From: an uncultured Clostridia bacterium
GTDB taxonomy: Bacteria; Bacillota_A; Clostridia; Christensenellales; CAG-138
Assembly: GCA_937877295.1 (NCBI GenBank)
Contig: CALFIV010000269.1
Location: 1-10,222, forward strand
DNA: 10,222 nt
Direction: 5' to 3'
Shown: one piece after another, positions 1 to 6,705 of the stretch
Layout of the letters: each line of letters opens with the position of its first letter
How positions within the stretch are numbered: the stretch's first letter is position 1
Notes under the pieces: generated by a model
What the model saw: only the letters and a program-made list of their open reading frames with translations
The model's database searches: none
What the model was told of the DNA's origin: nothing
Program-made: the position numbers and the translations under genes

Positions 1-38
1 ACTGAATTATAATAAAAGGTTTTAAAATTGTCAACTGC

Positions 39-66
39 CTTTGAAAATTTTGTGCAACTTTCAAAG
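39..66. promoter_or_regulatory. Inverted repeat, candidate operator
   Basis: CTTTGAAA at 39-46 is mirrored exactly by TTTCAAAG at 59-66 with a 12-base spacer. The arm centres are 20 bases apart, about two helical turns, as expected for a dimeric repressor bound to one DNA face. The spacer contains the likely -35 region of the promoter that follows, so bound protein could block RNA polymerase. No known operator consensus is recognised. AT-rich DNA produces such repeats by chance fairly often, so this is a candidate only. Confidence 0.35.
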
Positions 67-80
67 TTAAATGTTATAAT
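50..80 (+). promoter_or_regulatory. Extended -10 promoter of the pseudo-ATPase gene
   Basis: A perfect TATAAT lies at 75-80, preceded by TG at 72-73, which gives the extended -10 form TGNTATAAT. A poor -35 candidate, TTGTGC at 50-55, sits 19 bases upstream; extended -10 promoters depend less on the -35. Transcription would start near 87 and leave a leader of about 22 bases before the ATG at 109. This placement also argues that the gene starts at 109 and not at the upstream TTG at 28. Confidence 0.6.
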
Positions 81-108
81 AGCAAAAAATTTAGACGGGT
101 GGTATTTA

Positions 109-1311
109 ATGAGGGTAAAAATTTTTTTGTTGCTGGACGCACTTGTAACAAGCATTATCACGGTATATGCGTTTTTCCTGCGCGGCGAAGAAGTCGCCGT
201 TGCAACAGGTTTATCGGTTTTCATTGCACTTTTTCCAATTTGTCTGTGGCTGTCGCAAGCGTTGGTACTTCAAGCCGCAAAAAGTATTCTTTCAAACAGT
301 AACGTAATTGTTCACAATAAAAGCGCACTTTTAAAAATCAACGACGTTAATACCGTCGCAATGCCTATGAATCGTTTTTTGACGAACGGCGAATATTTTA
401 TCACTGATTTATATTCGGACGCACTTTCGCAAAATGAATTGTTATCTTACGCGGCGTCAGTCGAACAGTACGCCACGCACTCTTTCGGCAGGTTAATTTA
501 CAAAACTGCACTTGGACGCGGCTTGAAAGTTTTCAATGTGGAAGCGGCGTCAGAAATTCCCTGCTGCGGCGTTGAGGCAATTTTGGATAATAAACCAATT
601 CGCCTCGGCAACCCGCAATGGATACAAAATCAGGGCGTGAAAATCAGCAATTTATTTTTAACGAAAATTGACCAGCTTGCAGTTCACGGCAAAACGCCGC
701 TTGTTTTGAGTATTGGACTTATGGCGCGGGGGATTGTTGCTCTGAAAGATGAAGTTAATCCCGAATCAAGCAGTTTCATTCAAATTTTAAAGCATAACAA
801 TTTGGAGCCGGTACTTTTAACCGCCGCCAACAATCGCACTGCCAAAAATTTTGCAAAGGATATGGAAATTGACACGGTACGAAGTGAACTTTCGCCCGAC
901 GATAAAGCGCGTGAAGTTCAAATTTTACGCGCCAAAAAGCAAAATGTTGCTATGATTGGGAACGAATTGCACGACCTGCCCGCAATGTTTACGGCTGATG
1001 TTTCATTAATTTTTAAAGACAACGAATCGGCAACCGTAACTGAAGACAGCGACGTTAAACCGGACTTTGAAATTTCAAATTTGCACAAATTTTTTACCCT
1101 GCGCGAAGTTGCAATTTACGCAAAAAAATTAATCAAAGTCAACCGCGGAATTTCTTACTTGTCAATGATACTTTTGACGCCGCCCGCAATAATGATGACG
1201 CTTGAAAATTCGCCTGTGCCTTTTTCGCCGCCAATGGCAGTTTCGGGCGTGGTACTTTCGGCATTTTTGATTTTATTTAATTCGCTGCGAATGAGAAAAT
1301 CCCGCAATTAA
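109..1311 (+). CDS. Degenerate P1B-type ATPase-like membrane protein (probable pseudoenzyme)
   Basis: A protein of 400 aa whose order of parts matches the second half of a P1B metal ATPase: two membrane segments (about 5-24 and 32-52), a P domain split by an N domain (about 75-300), and two C-terminal segments (about 347-365 and 375-393) ending in an NSLRMRK tail. The catalytic signatures are replaced. The membrane CPC position reads F42-P43-I44. The DKTGTLT loop reads PMNRFLT at 86-92, so the phosphorylated Asp is Pro86. The N-domain HP is H124-S125. TGDN is TAAN at 238-241. GDGxND is GNELHD at 284-289, keeping only Asp289. The actuator domain and earlier membrane helices are absent, and an in-frame TAA at 13-15 rules out continuation from upstream. 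The hinge segment SPDDKA (262-267) is kept. An active metal pump is very unlikely; a regulatory or scaffold role is inferred. A GGGTGG at 97-102 supports the ATG at 109. Ile codons are mostly ATT, unlike the genes after 2380. Confidence 0.8.
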   Translation: MRVKIFLLLDALVTSIITVYAFFLRGEEVAVATGLSVFIALFPICLWLSQALVLQAAKSILSNSNVIVHNKSALLKINDVNTVAMPMNRFLTNGEYFITDLYSDALSQNELLSYAASVEQYATHSFGRLIYKTALGRGLKVFNVEAASEIPCCGVEAILDNKPIRLGNPQWIQNQGVKISNLFLTKIDQLAVHGKTPLVLSIGLMARGIVALKDEVNPESSSFIQILKHNNLEPVLLTAANNRTAKNFAKDMEIDTVRSELSPDDKAREVQILRAKKQNVAMIGNELHDLPAMFTADVSLIFKDNESATVTEDSDVKPDFEISNLHKFFTLREVAIYAKKLIKVNRGISYLSMILLTPPAIMMTLENSPVPFSPPMAVSGVVLSAFLILFNSLRMRKSRN

Positions 1312-2219
1312 AATCTGTCAATGAAATTGAAGACTCGCTCAAAATATTTCGGCGGGTCTTTTATTTTTGAATCAGCATGCCCTGCGCCTTCGACAATGAA
1401 TTTTTCTTTTACCGGCGCGTTGGAGGCGTTATAAAGTTCATCAAGCATTTCAAAAGGTACAAGTTTATCTGCATCGCCGTGAATAAAAAGTGTAGGAACT
1501 TTTGTATTTGGCACGCTTAAAATTGGCGCGGCGTCAGAAATTGCAACGCCGGTTTTAATTTTGCTTACAATGTCAACAATATTCATAATTGGAAATTCCG
1601 GCAAGCCAAAAATTTTTTCCAGTTGCGCGGAAAACATTTGATAAGCTGAAGTGTAGCCGCAATCTTCGACAACGGCGCGAAGATTTTTAATGTCAAGTGC
1701 GGACGCCATTAAAACAGTTGCCGCGCCCATTGAAACGCCGTGCAAAATAATTTCGGCTTGCGGGTCTCTTTCAATAATTTTTTCGCACCACATTTTTATA
1801 TCTTGACTTTCTAGCGCGCCCATCGTCAAATAAATTCCTTCGCTTGTACCGCTTGCTCGTAAATCCGGCGTCAAAACGTTGTAGCCGTGTTTCAAATATT
1901 CTTCCGCGTAGTCAAAGGCGAAAGTTTGCTCTCTGCCGTAGCCGTGCACCAAAACCGCCCAACGATGACTTGTATTTGAAGGCAAAAAATATGTTGCGTG
2001 CAAATTTAAATTGTCTGCACTTTGAATTGTCCAAATTTCGCTGTCAAAATTCGGTCGCGCAGGAGATTTTAAATCAGGGTCTGCGATATTTGCTGTAGCT
2101 TGCGGCGGCTGATTATTTTCCCGCTTGAGTGCGAAGGTTACAAAATAATCTCCAATAAAATATCCCGCGGCAATAAAAAGAATTCCGAGCAGTGAAATTG
2201 CAATTAAAAATTTTTTCAA
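1308..2219 (-). CDS. Membrane-anchored alpha/beta hydrolase (Bem46/YfhR-like)
   Basis: A protein of 303 aa that opens with two Lys and a hydrophobic helix (about 4-22), typical of a signal anchor or uncleaved signal, so the catalytic domain is probably outside the cytoplasmic membrane. The fold signatures are clear: HGYG at 92-95 (oxyanion region), a DLRASGTSEG segment at 119-128, the nucleophile elbow G161-V-S163-M-G165, the acid Asp251 in HGDADKLVP, and His281 in GAGHAD. A Ser-Asp-His triad is therefore complete and the enzyme should be an active serine hydrolase (esterase, thioesterase or peptidase). The substrate cannot be read from sequence. The start codon is TTG at 2219-2217, supported by GGAG at 2232-2229, nine bases upstream. 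The gene is convergent with the pseudo-ATPase gene and overlaps it by 4 bases. No convincing terminator of its own is seen beyond 1308. Confidence 0.85.
   Translation of the reverse strand: MKKFLIAISLLGILFIAAGYFIGDYFVTFALKRENNQPPQATANIADPDLKSPARPNFDSEIWTIQSADNLNLHATYFLPSNTSHRWAVLVHGYGREQTFAFDYAEEYLKHGYNVLTPDLRASGTSEGIYLTMGALESQDIKMWCEKIIERDPQAEIILHGVSMGAATVLMASALDIKNLRAVVEDCGYTSAYQMFSAQLEKIFGLPEFPIMNIVDIVSKIKTGVAISDAAPILSVPNTKVPTLFIHGDADKLVPFEMLDELYNASNAPVKEKFIVEGAGHADSKIKDPPKYFERVFNFIDRF
1330..1368 (+). terminator. Intrinsic terminator inside the opposing hydrolase gene
   Basis: AGACTCGC at 1331-1338 pairs with GCGGGTCT at 1352-1359, eight pairs including one G-U, plus a further A-U pair at 1330/1360. 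The loop is 13 bases. The run TTTTATTTTT follows on the plus strand at 1359-1368. It lies 19 bases after the stop of the pseudo-ATPase gene. No U-tract follows on the minus strand, so it works one way. It is built into codons near the end of the hydrolase gene (residues around 285-294). Confidence 0.65.
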
Positions 2220-2247
2220 GCTGTATCACTCCAATAATTTTAGTACC

Positions 2248-2270
2248 AAAAAAAGCCTCCGAAGAGGCTG
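2248..2270 (-). terminator. Intrinsic terminator on the minus strand, no visible parent gene
   Basis: Arms AGCCTC (2254-2259) and GAGGCT (2264-2269) pair perfectly around CGAA (2260-2263). Read on the minus strand the loop is TTCG, a very stable tetraloop, and the stem is followed by a run of T (complement of 2248-2254). On the plus strand no U-tract follows. It would stop transcripts coming from the right, but the genes to the right are on the plus strand. It may instead sit in the leader of the hydrolase gene as an attenuator, or be left over from a rearrangement. Confidence 0.8.
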
Positions 2271-2295
2271 TAAATTTCAAAAAAATATGATAGGC

Positions 2296-2308
2296 AATGA
2301 TTACCATT
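2296..2308. promoter_or_regulatory. Fur-box-like near-palindrome upstream of miaB
   Basis: AATGATTACCATT matches 12 of 13 bases of the core AATGATTATCATT of the classical Fur box, and five of its six symmetric base pairs are complementary. The flanks match poorly. It ends 18 bases before the -35 of the miaB promoter. Iron control would make sense for an operon that begins with an Fe-S enzyme, but the match is short and this is a weak candidate. Confidence 0.2.
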
Positions 2309-2326
2309 CAAAGATAAAATCAGTTC

Positions 2327-2355
2327 TTGTCACTTTTGATTATGTGTTATATAAT
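2327..2355 (+). promoter_or_regulatory. Strong housekeeping promoter of the miaB operon
   Basis: TTGTCA at 2327-2332 and a perfect TATAAT at 2350-2355 are separated by exactly 17 bases, close to the ideal vegetative sigma factor promoter. Transcription would start near 2362, leaving a short leader of about 18 bases with the ribosome site AGAGGAA (about 2367-2373) before the ATG at 2380. No comparable promoter was noticed at the later gene junctions, so this one probably serves the whole cluster. Confidence 0.8.
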
Positions 2356-2379
2356 GGTAAGCGTTCAGAGGAAATATGC

Positions 2380-3789
2380 ATGGAAAAGAATCGTTATATT
2401 CAAATTCAAGAACTTGAGCGACAAAAAAAGATCGCAGAAGAAATTATAAGTGAGAACGCCGGACGCAATCTGTCGTTTTTTGTGGAAACCTTCGGCTGCC
2501 AGATGAACGTGCGCGACAGCGAGACAATCAAAGGCGAATTGAGTTCGATGGGCTACACGGAAGCAGCAAATAAAGAATCTGCCGATCTCATTTTGTTTAA
2601 TACGTGCTGTGTCAGGGATCATGCCGAAAAGCGCCTGATGGGGAATATCGGCGCGTTGAAAGACCTGAAGGACGAAAAACCGGGTTTGATCGTCGGGATC
2701 TGCGGATGCATGATGCAGCAAGAGGGCATTGCGAAAAAGCTGCTTAGACGGTTTCCGCATGTAAGCCTGATCTTCGGGACGAATGTATTGTATCGGCTTC
2801 CGCAAATGTTGCAAGCAGTCATGAATGGGGAACGGATTGCGGTGACCGATCGTGCTGAAGACGCCATTGCGGAAGGACTTCCGCAGCTCAGGGATAATCC
2901 ACGAAGCGCTTTTGTCAATATCATGTACGGCTGTAATAACTTTTGCGCCTATTGCATTGTGCCGTATGTGCGTGGCAGGGAACGATCGAGACAACCGAAT
3001 GATATCCGTAATGAAATCAAACAACTTGTTGATGAAGGGATTACAGAGATTACCCTGCTCGGACAAAATGTAAATTCTTACGGGAATGACGGATCAACCG
3101 GGATGACGTTTGCACAGCTTTTGGGATATGTTTCCGATGTACCGGGCTTAAAACGGCTGCGGTTTATGTCCTCGCATCCAAAGGATCTGAATGAAGATGT
3201 GATTCAGGCAATCGCGACATTGCCGAATGTTTGCCACCACGTGCACCTTCCCGTACAATCGGGAAACGATGCCGTTCTGAAAAGCATGAACCGCAAATAT
3301 ACGCGTGAACGATACCTTTCTATCATCAACCGCATGCGTGAACTGATACCGGATATCGAGTTTACAACAGATATCATCGTTGGTTTCCCCGGAGAAACGG
3401 AGGAAGCTTTTCAGGATACGATGTCGCTTGTTGAGCAAGTAGGGTTCGCCGGAGCTTTCACCTTTGCGTATTCGCCGCGACAGGGAACGGTTGCTGCAAA
3501 GCGTGAGGATCAGATTCCGGAATCCGTTAAAAAACAGCGTCTTCAGGCGTTGAACACGCTTCAGACGACCAAAACGGTTGAAAACAATGCAAAGTATATC
3601 GGGCACGTAGGAGAAGTCCTTGTCGAAGGATGCGATATGAGAGAGACAAATGCCATGCTTTACGGGAAGTATCAGAATTTTAAGATGGTGTATTTTCCGG
3701 GCGATCCATCGTTGGTGAATCGATACGTTACGGTACGAGTGCTGAAAACAAACAAAAATTCGTTATTGGGAGAAATGATCGATGAATGA
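2380..3789 (+). CDS. miaB: MiaB, tRNA-2-methylthio-N6-dimethylallyladenosine synthase
   Basis: A radical SAM methylthiotransferase that turns i6A37 into ms2i6A37 in tRNAs reading U-starting codons; it acts in the cytoplasm with two [4Fe-4S] clusters. The 469-aa protein has the usual three parts. The N-terminal methylthiotransferase domain (about 31-145) has cluster cysteines C40 (FGCQMN), C76 (NTCCVRD) and C110 (GICGC). The radical SAM core has C185-x3-C189-x2-C192 (CNNFCAYC) followed by VRGRERSR. A TRAM RNA-binding domain starts near residue 400. The open frame extends upstream to 2287, but that part overlaps the promoter. The ATG at 2380 has AGAGGAA six bases ahead, so it is chosen. First gene of the operon; its end overlaps the next gene by 8 bases. 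Length and motifs are normal for the family. Confidence 0.97.
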   Translation: MEKNRYIQIQELERQKKIAEEIISENAGRNLSFFVETFGCQMNVRDSETIKGELSSMGYTEAANKESADLILFNTCCVRDHAEKRLMGNIGALKDLKDEKPGLIVGICGCMMQQEGIAKKLLRRFPHVSLIFGTNVLYRLPQMLQAVMNGERIAVTDRAEDAIAEGLPQLRDNPRSAFVNIMYGCNNFCAYCIVPYVRGRERSRQPNDIRNEIKQLVDEGITEITLLGQNVNSYGNDGSTGMTFAQLLGYVSDVPGLKRLRFMSSHPKDLNEDVIQAIATLPNVCHHVHLPVQSGNDAVLKSMNRKYTRERYLSIINRMRELIPDIEFTTDIIVGFPGETEEAFQDTMSLVEQVGFAGAFTFAYSPRQGTVAAKREDQIPESVKKQRLQALNTLQTTKTVENNAKYIGHVGEVLVEGCDMRETNAMLYGKYQNFKMVYFPGDPSLVNRYVTVRVLKTNKNSLLGEMIDE

Positions 3790-4117
3790 ACTGAAAGCAT
3801 ATCTCGAAGCAAGTGAAAAACTGAAAGCTGATGATGCATTGATGAAAATGATCAATGCATATGAATCTGAAACAAAAACCCTTTTGGAATTGGTGCAGCA
3901 GCAGGACTATGACGCGCAGGAAGCCATTCGTCTGACGAACGACGTAGAATACATGTCAGATCAGATTTCGCGCAATCCGCTGTACCGTGAATTTGTAGCA
4001 ACAAAGGACGCGCTTGACCGTGTTCTGCGCGAGAAAGCCGCGTTATCCATGAAGTGTGACTGTAACTGCAGTACATGCCATAGCGAATGCGGCTCCAAGG
4101 AGCATCTCCATGAATGA
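3782..4117 (+). CDS. ricA: YlbF-family protein, YmcA/RicA-like, with C-terminal cysteine cluster
   Basis: A 111-aa protein, largely helical and charged (1-90), of the YlbF/YmcA type. In Bacillus subtilis YmcA (RicA), YlbF (RicF) and YaaT (RicT) form a complex carrying Fe-S clusters that affects RNase Y dependent RNA processing and development. The place directly after miaB and before mutS matches ymcA in Bacillus, so RicA-like is preferred to YlbF. The C-terminal end holds C92, C94, C96, C99 and C103 with H100, H108 and H110, a likely Fe-S or other metal site. The protein is shorter than Bacillus YmcA (about 140 aa). GGGAG at 3768-3772 precedes the ATG by nine bases. The start overlaps the miaB stop in ATGAATGA, and the stop overlaps the mutS start in the same way, so all three should be translationally coupled. 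The family is fairly sure; the exact subfamily is inferred from context. Confidence 0.75.
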   Translation: MNELKAYLEASEKLKADDALMKMINAYESETKTLLELVQQQDYDAQEAIRLTNDVEYMSDQISRNPLYREFVATKDALDRVLREKAALSMKCDCNCSTCHSECGSKEHLHE

Positions 4118-6704
4118 ACTGACGCCGATGATGCGCCAATATATGGAAGTAAAGCAGCAATATCCGGACTGCTTTCTTTTCTATCGCCTCGGTGACTTTT
4201 ATGAGATGTTCTTCGATGATGCGATCGAAGGCGCGAAACTTTTAGAATTGACCTTAACCGGCCGCGATTGTGGCCTTGAAGAACGCGCGCCGATGTGCGG
4301 TGTTCCTTATCATGCGGTAGATACATATGTCAATAAGCTGATCTCAAAAGGACATAAAGTTGCCATTTGTGAGCAGATGGAAGATCCTGCACTTGCAAAG
4401 GGACTTGTGCAGCGATCTGTCACGCGTGTAATCACACCGGGTACTGTCATCGAGGAGAAAATGCTCGACGGCAGTAAAAACAATTATATCTTTGCGTTGA
4501 ATTATAGCGATACCGCAATCGGATACGCGTATGCTGACGTTTCGACCGGCGCGTTCTTTGCGTGCGAATCATATGGCTCAAGCGCGCATACCCTGCTGTT
4601 CGACGAATTGACGAGACTTTCACCTTCGGAAATCGTTGCGAATGAAAACCTGTTCGAACAAGAATACGTTACAAAACGCATTCGATCCGGATACTACCTC
4701 GAGAAGCTTGCAAATGTACGCTTTCATCCGGAACAGGCGGAGAAGCGACTTTTGTCTCATTTTTCTGTTGCCTCGCTGAAAGGATACGGGCTGGATGGAA
4801 AAACATATGCAATCGGCGCTGCAGGCGCGCTCCTGTCTTATCTGGAAGATACGCAAAAGAACGCACTGAGTCATATACACACAATCAAGTTTCTGAACCG
4901 ATCTGCATTTATGCAGCTCGATGCTTCAACGCGAAGAAATCTGGAACTTACACAACCGCTGCAATTCAACGGCAGCAAGAAAAGTACGCTGCTGTATTTG
5001 CTGGATGCGACCAAGACAAGCATGGGCGCAAGACTGCTGCGAAACTGGATCGACTGCCCGTTGCAAACAAAAAACGACATCGTATATCGCTTGCAGGCGG
5101 TAGAATCGTTTTTTCGAGATCTTCGCACAAGAAAAAGCCTTCGAGAGTATTTGAACTCCGTCTACGATATTGAACGGCTGACCAGCAAAATTGCATACGG
5201 TACGATCAACGGACGCGACTGTATTGCACTTGCGACGTCGCTGCGGCAGATCACCCCGATTAACATGCTGTTGTTCGGCATCCCGGCGGAAGCAATCGAT
5301 ACAATTGCGCGCCGTCTCGATCCGATGGATGACGTGATCGGATTGATCGATGCTGCCATCGATCCGAATCCTCCGATTAACATCAAGGACGGGGGATTGA
5401 TCCGACGCGGCTACAATCAGGAGGTCGATGAACTTCGAGCGGTTTCTACAGACAGTCAGTCTATGCTCGATCAAATTGTCGCGCGTGAAAAGGAAGCAAC
5501 CGGCATTAAGACGCTTCGAATCGGATACAACCGCGTGTTTGGATACTACATTGAAGTTACCAAATCTTTTACGGCAAATGTACCGTACTATTATGAGCGA
5601 AAACAGACGCTTGCGAATGCTGAACGGTATATCACCCCCGAACTGAAGGAATTGGAACAAAAGATCCTCGGCGCGGCAGATCGCTTAATTGAGTTGGAAA
5701 CAGAGCTGTTTCGCGGGGTGCGTGAAGCGTTGCTTGCATGTACGGAACGTCTGCAGGAAGACGCAGCGCTGCTCGCGCAGCTTGATGTGTACCAGTCGCT
5801 TGCAGAAGTTGCCGTATCGAACCAATACGTCATGCCGAACATTTCGGATAAACCGATCATTCACATTTTGAACGGCAGGCATCCAATCGTGGAACGCAGC
5901 CAAAAGAACGGTTTTATTCCGAATGATGTGGAACTGGACGTTGATCAAAACCGTCTTCTGATTGTCACTGGACCGAATATGGCTGGTAAATCGACGTATA
6001 TGCGTCAAGTAGCGTTGATTACGTTGATGGCACATATCGGTTCATATGTCCCGGCGGACGAGGCAGAAATTGGGATTGTCGATCGAATCTTTACTCGCAT
6101 CGGTGCAAGTGACGATCTTTCAGCCGGACAGAGCACGTTTATGGTTGAAATGAGCGAGATGGCGAATATCATCAACAATGCGACGAAGGACAGCCTGTTG
6201 ATCCTTGACGAGATCGGCAGAGGCACAAGCACATTTGATGGTTTGTCGATTGCATGGTCTGTTTTGGAACACATCGCAAATCCGATTCTTTGCGGCGCAA
6301 AGACGTTATTTGCAACTCACTATCACGAACTTTCTGAGCTGGAAGGAAAGCTGGAGGGGGTTGTTAACTATCGCATCACGGTCAAAGAGGTGGGAGACGA
6401 CGTGCTATTTCTGCGCAAAATCGTTCGCGGAAGCGCAGATAAGAGTTTTGGGATTCAAGTTGCAAAGCTTGCAGGCTTACCGGATTCCGTAATCTCTCGC
6501 GCCAAAGAAATCTTACGTGAATTGGAGCAATCCGATCTTCTGGTACGAGAACCGAAAGATCAGATTGAACAGGTACAAACCGTCGAGAATCAAGTACAGG
6601 CGTCCATTTTGAATGATCTGAACAAAATTGATCTTGATCATATGACGCCGATTGATGCATTTATGAAGCTGCACAGCTTTGTCGACGCCTTGAAGGGAGT
6701 ATGA
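4110..6704 (+). CDS. mutS: DNA mismatch repair protein MutS
   Basis: The mismatch sensor: a dimer that binds mispairs and small loops, exchanges ADP for ATP and recruits MutL. The 864-aa protein is full length. The mismatch-binding domain contains F30-Y31-E32 in GDFYEMF, the Phe-x-Glu that stacks on the mismatch. Connector, core/lever and clamp regions follow (about 130-560). The ABC-type ATPase has Walker A GPNMAGKST (621-629), Walker B with signature DEIGRGTSTFDG (700-711) and THYHEL from T736. The frame is open upstream to 4056, but the ATG at 4110 has AAGGAG at 4097-4102, seven bases away, and gives the usual N-terminus ahead of TPMMRQY. The gene overlaps the ricA-like gene by 8 bases and ends one base before mutL. 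All catalytic motifs are intact. Confidence 0.98.
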   Translation: MNELTPMMRQYMEVKQQYPDCFLFYRLGDFYEMFFDDAIEGAKLLELTLTGRDCGLEERAPMCGVPYHAVDTYVNKLISKGHKVAICEQMEDPALAKGLVQRSVTRVITPGTVIEEKMLDGSKNNYIFALNYSDTAIGYAYADVSTGAFFACESYGSSAHTLLFDELTRLSPSEIVANENLFEQEYVTKRIRSGYYLEKLANVRFHPEQAEKRLLSHFSVASLKGYGLDGKTYAIGAAGALLSYLEDTQKNALSHIHTIKFLNRSAFMQLDASTRRNLELTQPLQFNGSKKSTLLYLLDATKTSMGARLLRNWIDCPLQTKNDIVYRLQAVESFFRDLRTRKSLREYLNSVYDIERLTSKIAYGTINGRDCIALATSLRQITPINMLLFGIPAEAIDTIARRLDPMDDVIGLIDAAIDPNPPINIKDGGLIRRGYNQEVDELRAVSTDSQSMLDQIVAREKEATGIKTLRIGYNRVFGYYIEVTKSFTANVPYYYERKQTLANAERYITPELKELEQKILGAADRLIELETELFRGVREALLACTERLQEDAALLAQLDVYQSLAEVAVSNQYVMPNISDKPIIHILNGRHPIVERSQKNGFIPNDVELDVDQNRLLIVTGPNMAGKSTYMRQVALITLMAHIGSYVPADEAEIGIVDRIFTRIGASDDLSAGQSTFMVEMSEMANIINNATKDSLLILDEIGRGTSTFDGLSIAWSVLEHIANPILCGAKTLFATHYHELSELEGKLEGVVNYRITVKEVGDDVLFLRKIVRGSADKSFGIQVAKLAGLPDSVISRAKEILRELEQSDLLVREPKDQIEQVQTVENQVQASILNDLNKIDLDHMTPIDAFMKLHSFVDALKGV

Positions 6705-6705
6705 A

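Noticed and set aside
28..108. TTG at 28 as the start of the pseudo-ATPase gene, with TATAAT at 8-13 and AAAAGG at 14-19 ahead of it
   Set aside because: The added 27 residues look like translated promoter DNA. The extended -10 promoter at 72-80 and the ATG at 109 with GGGTGG fit better, and no -35 for the 8-13 element is visible inside the window.
1280..1292. Palindrome ATTCGCTGCGAAT as a terminator for the minus-strand hydrolase gene
   Set aside because: The stem is only five pairs with a 3-base loop and no T-run follows on the minus strand; it lies in coding sequence of the pseudo-ATPase gene.
2287..2379. Upstream extension of miaB to ATG 2287
   Set aside because: It would run through the strong promoter at 2327-2355 and adds 31 residues unlike MiaB. 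The ATG at 2380 has a good ribosome site.
2365..3066. Minus-strand open frame of 233 codons inside miaB
   Set aside because: It lies fully opposite well-supported miaB, shows no recognisable domain, and is explained by codon bias of the coding strand.
4056..4109. Upstream extension of mutS to 4056
   Set aside because: The extra 18 residues lie within the ricA-like gene and are not MutS-like. AAGGAG at 4097-4102 points to the ATG at 4110.
4926..5660. Minus-strand open frame of 244 codons inside mutS
   Set aside because: Opposite the conserved MutS core region; no domain recognised and no promoter or ribosome site noticed.
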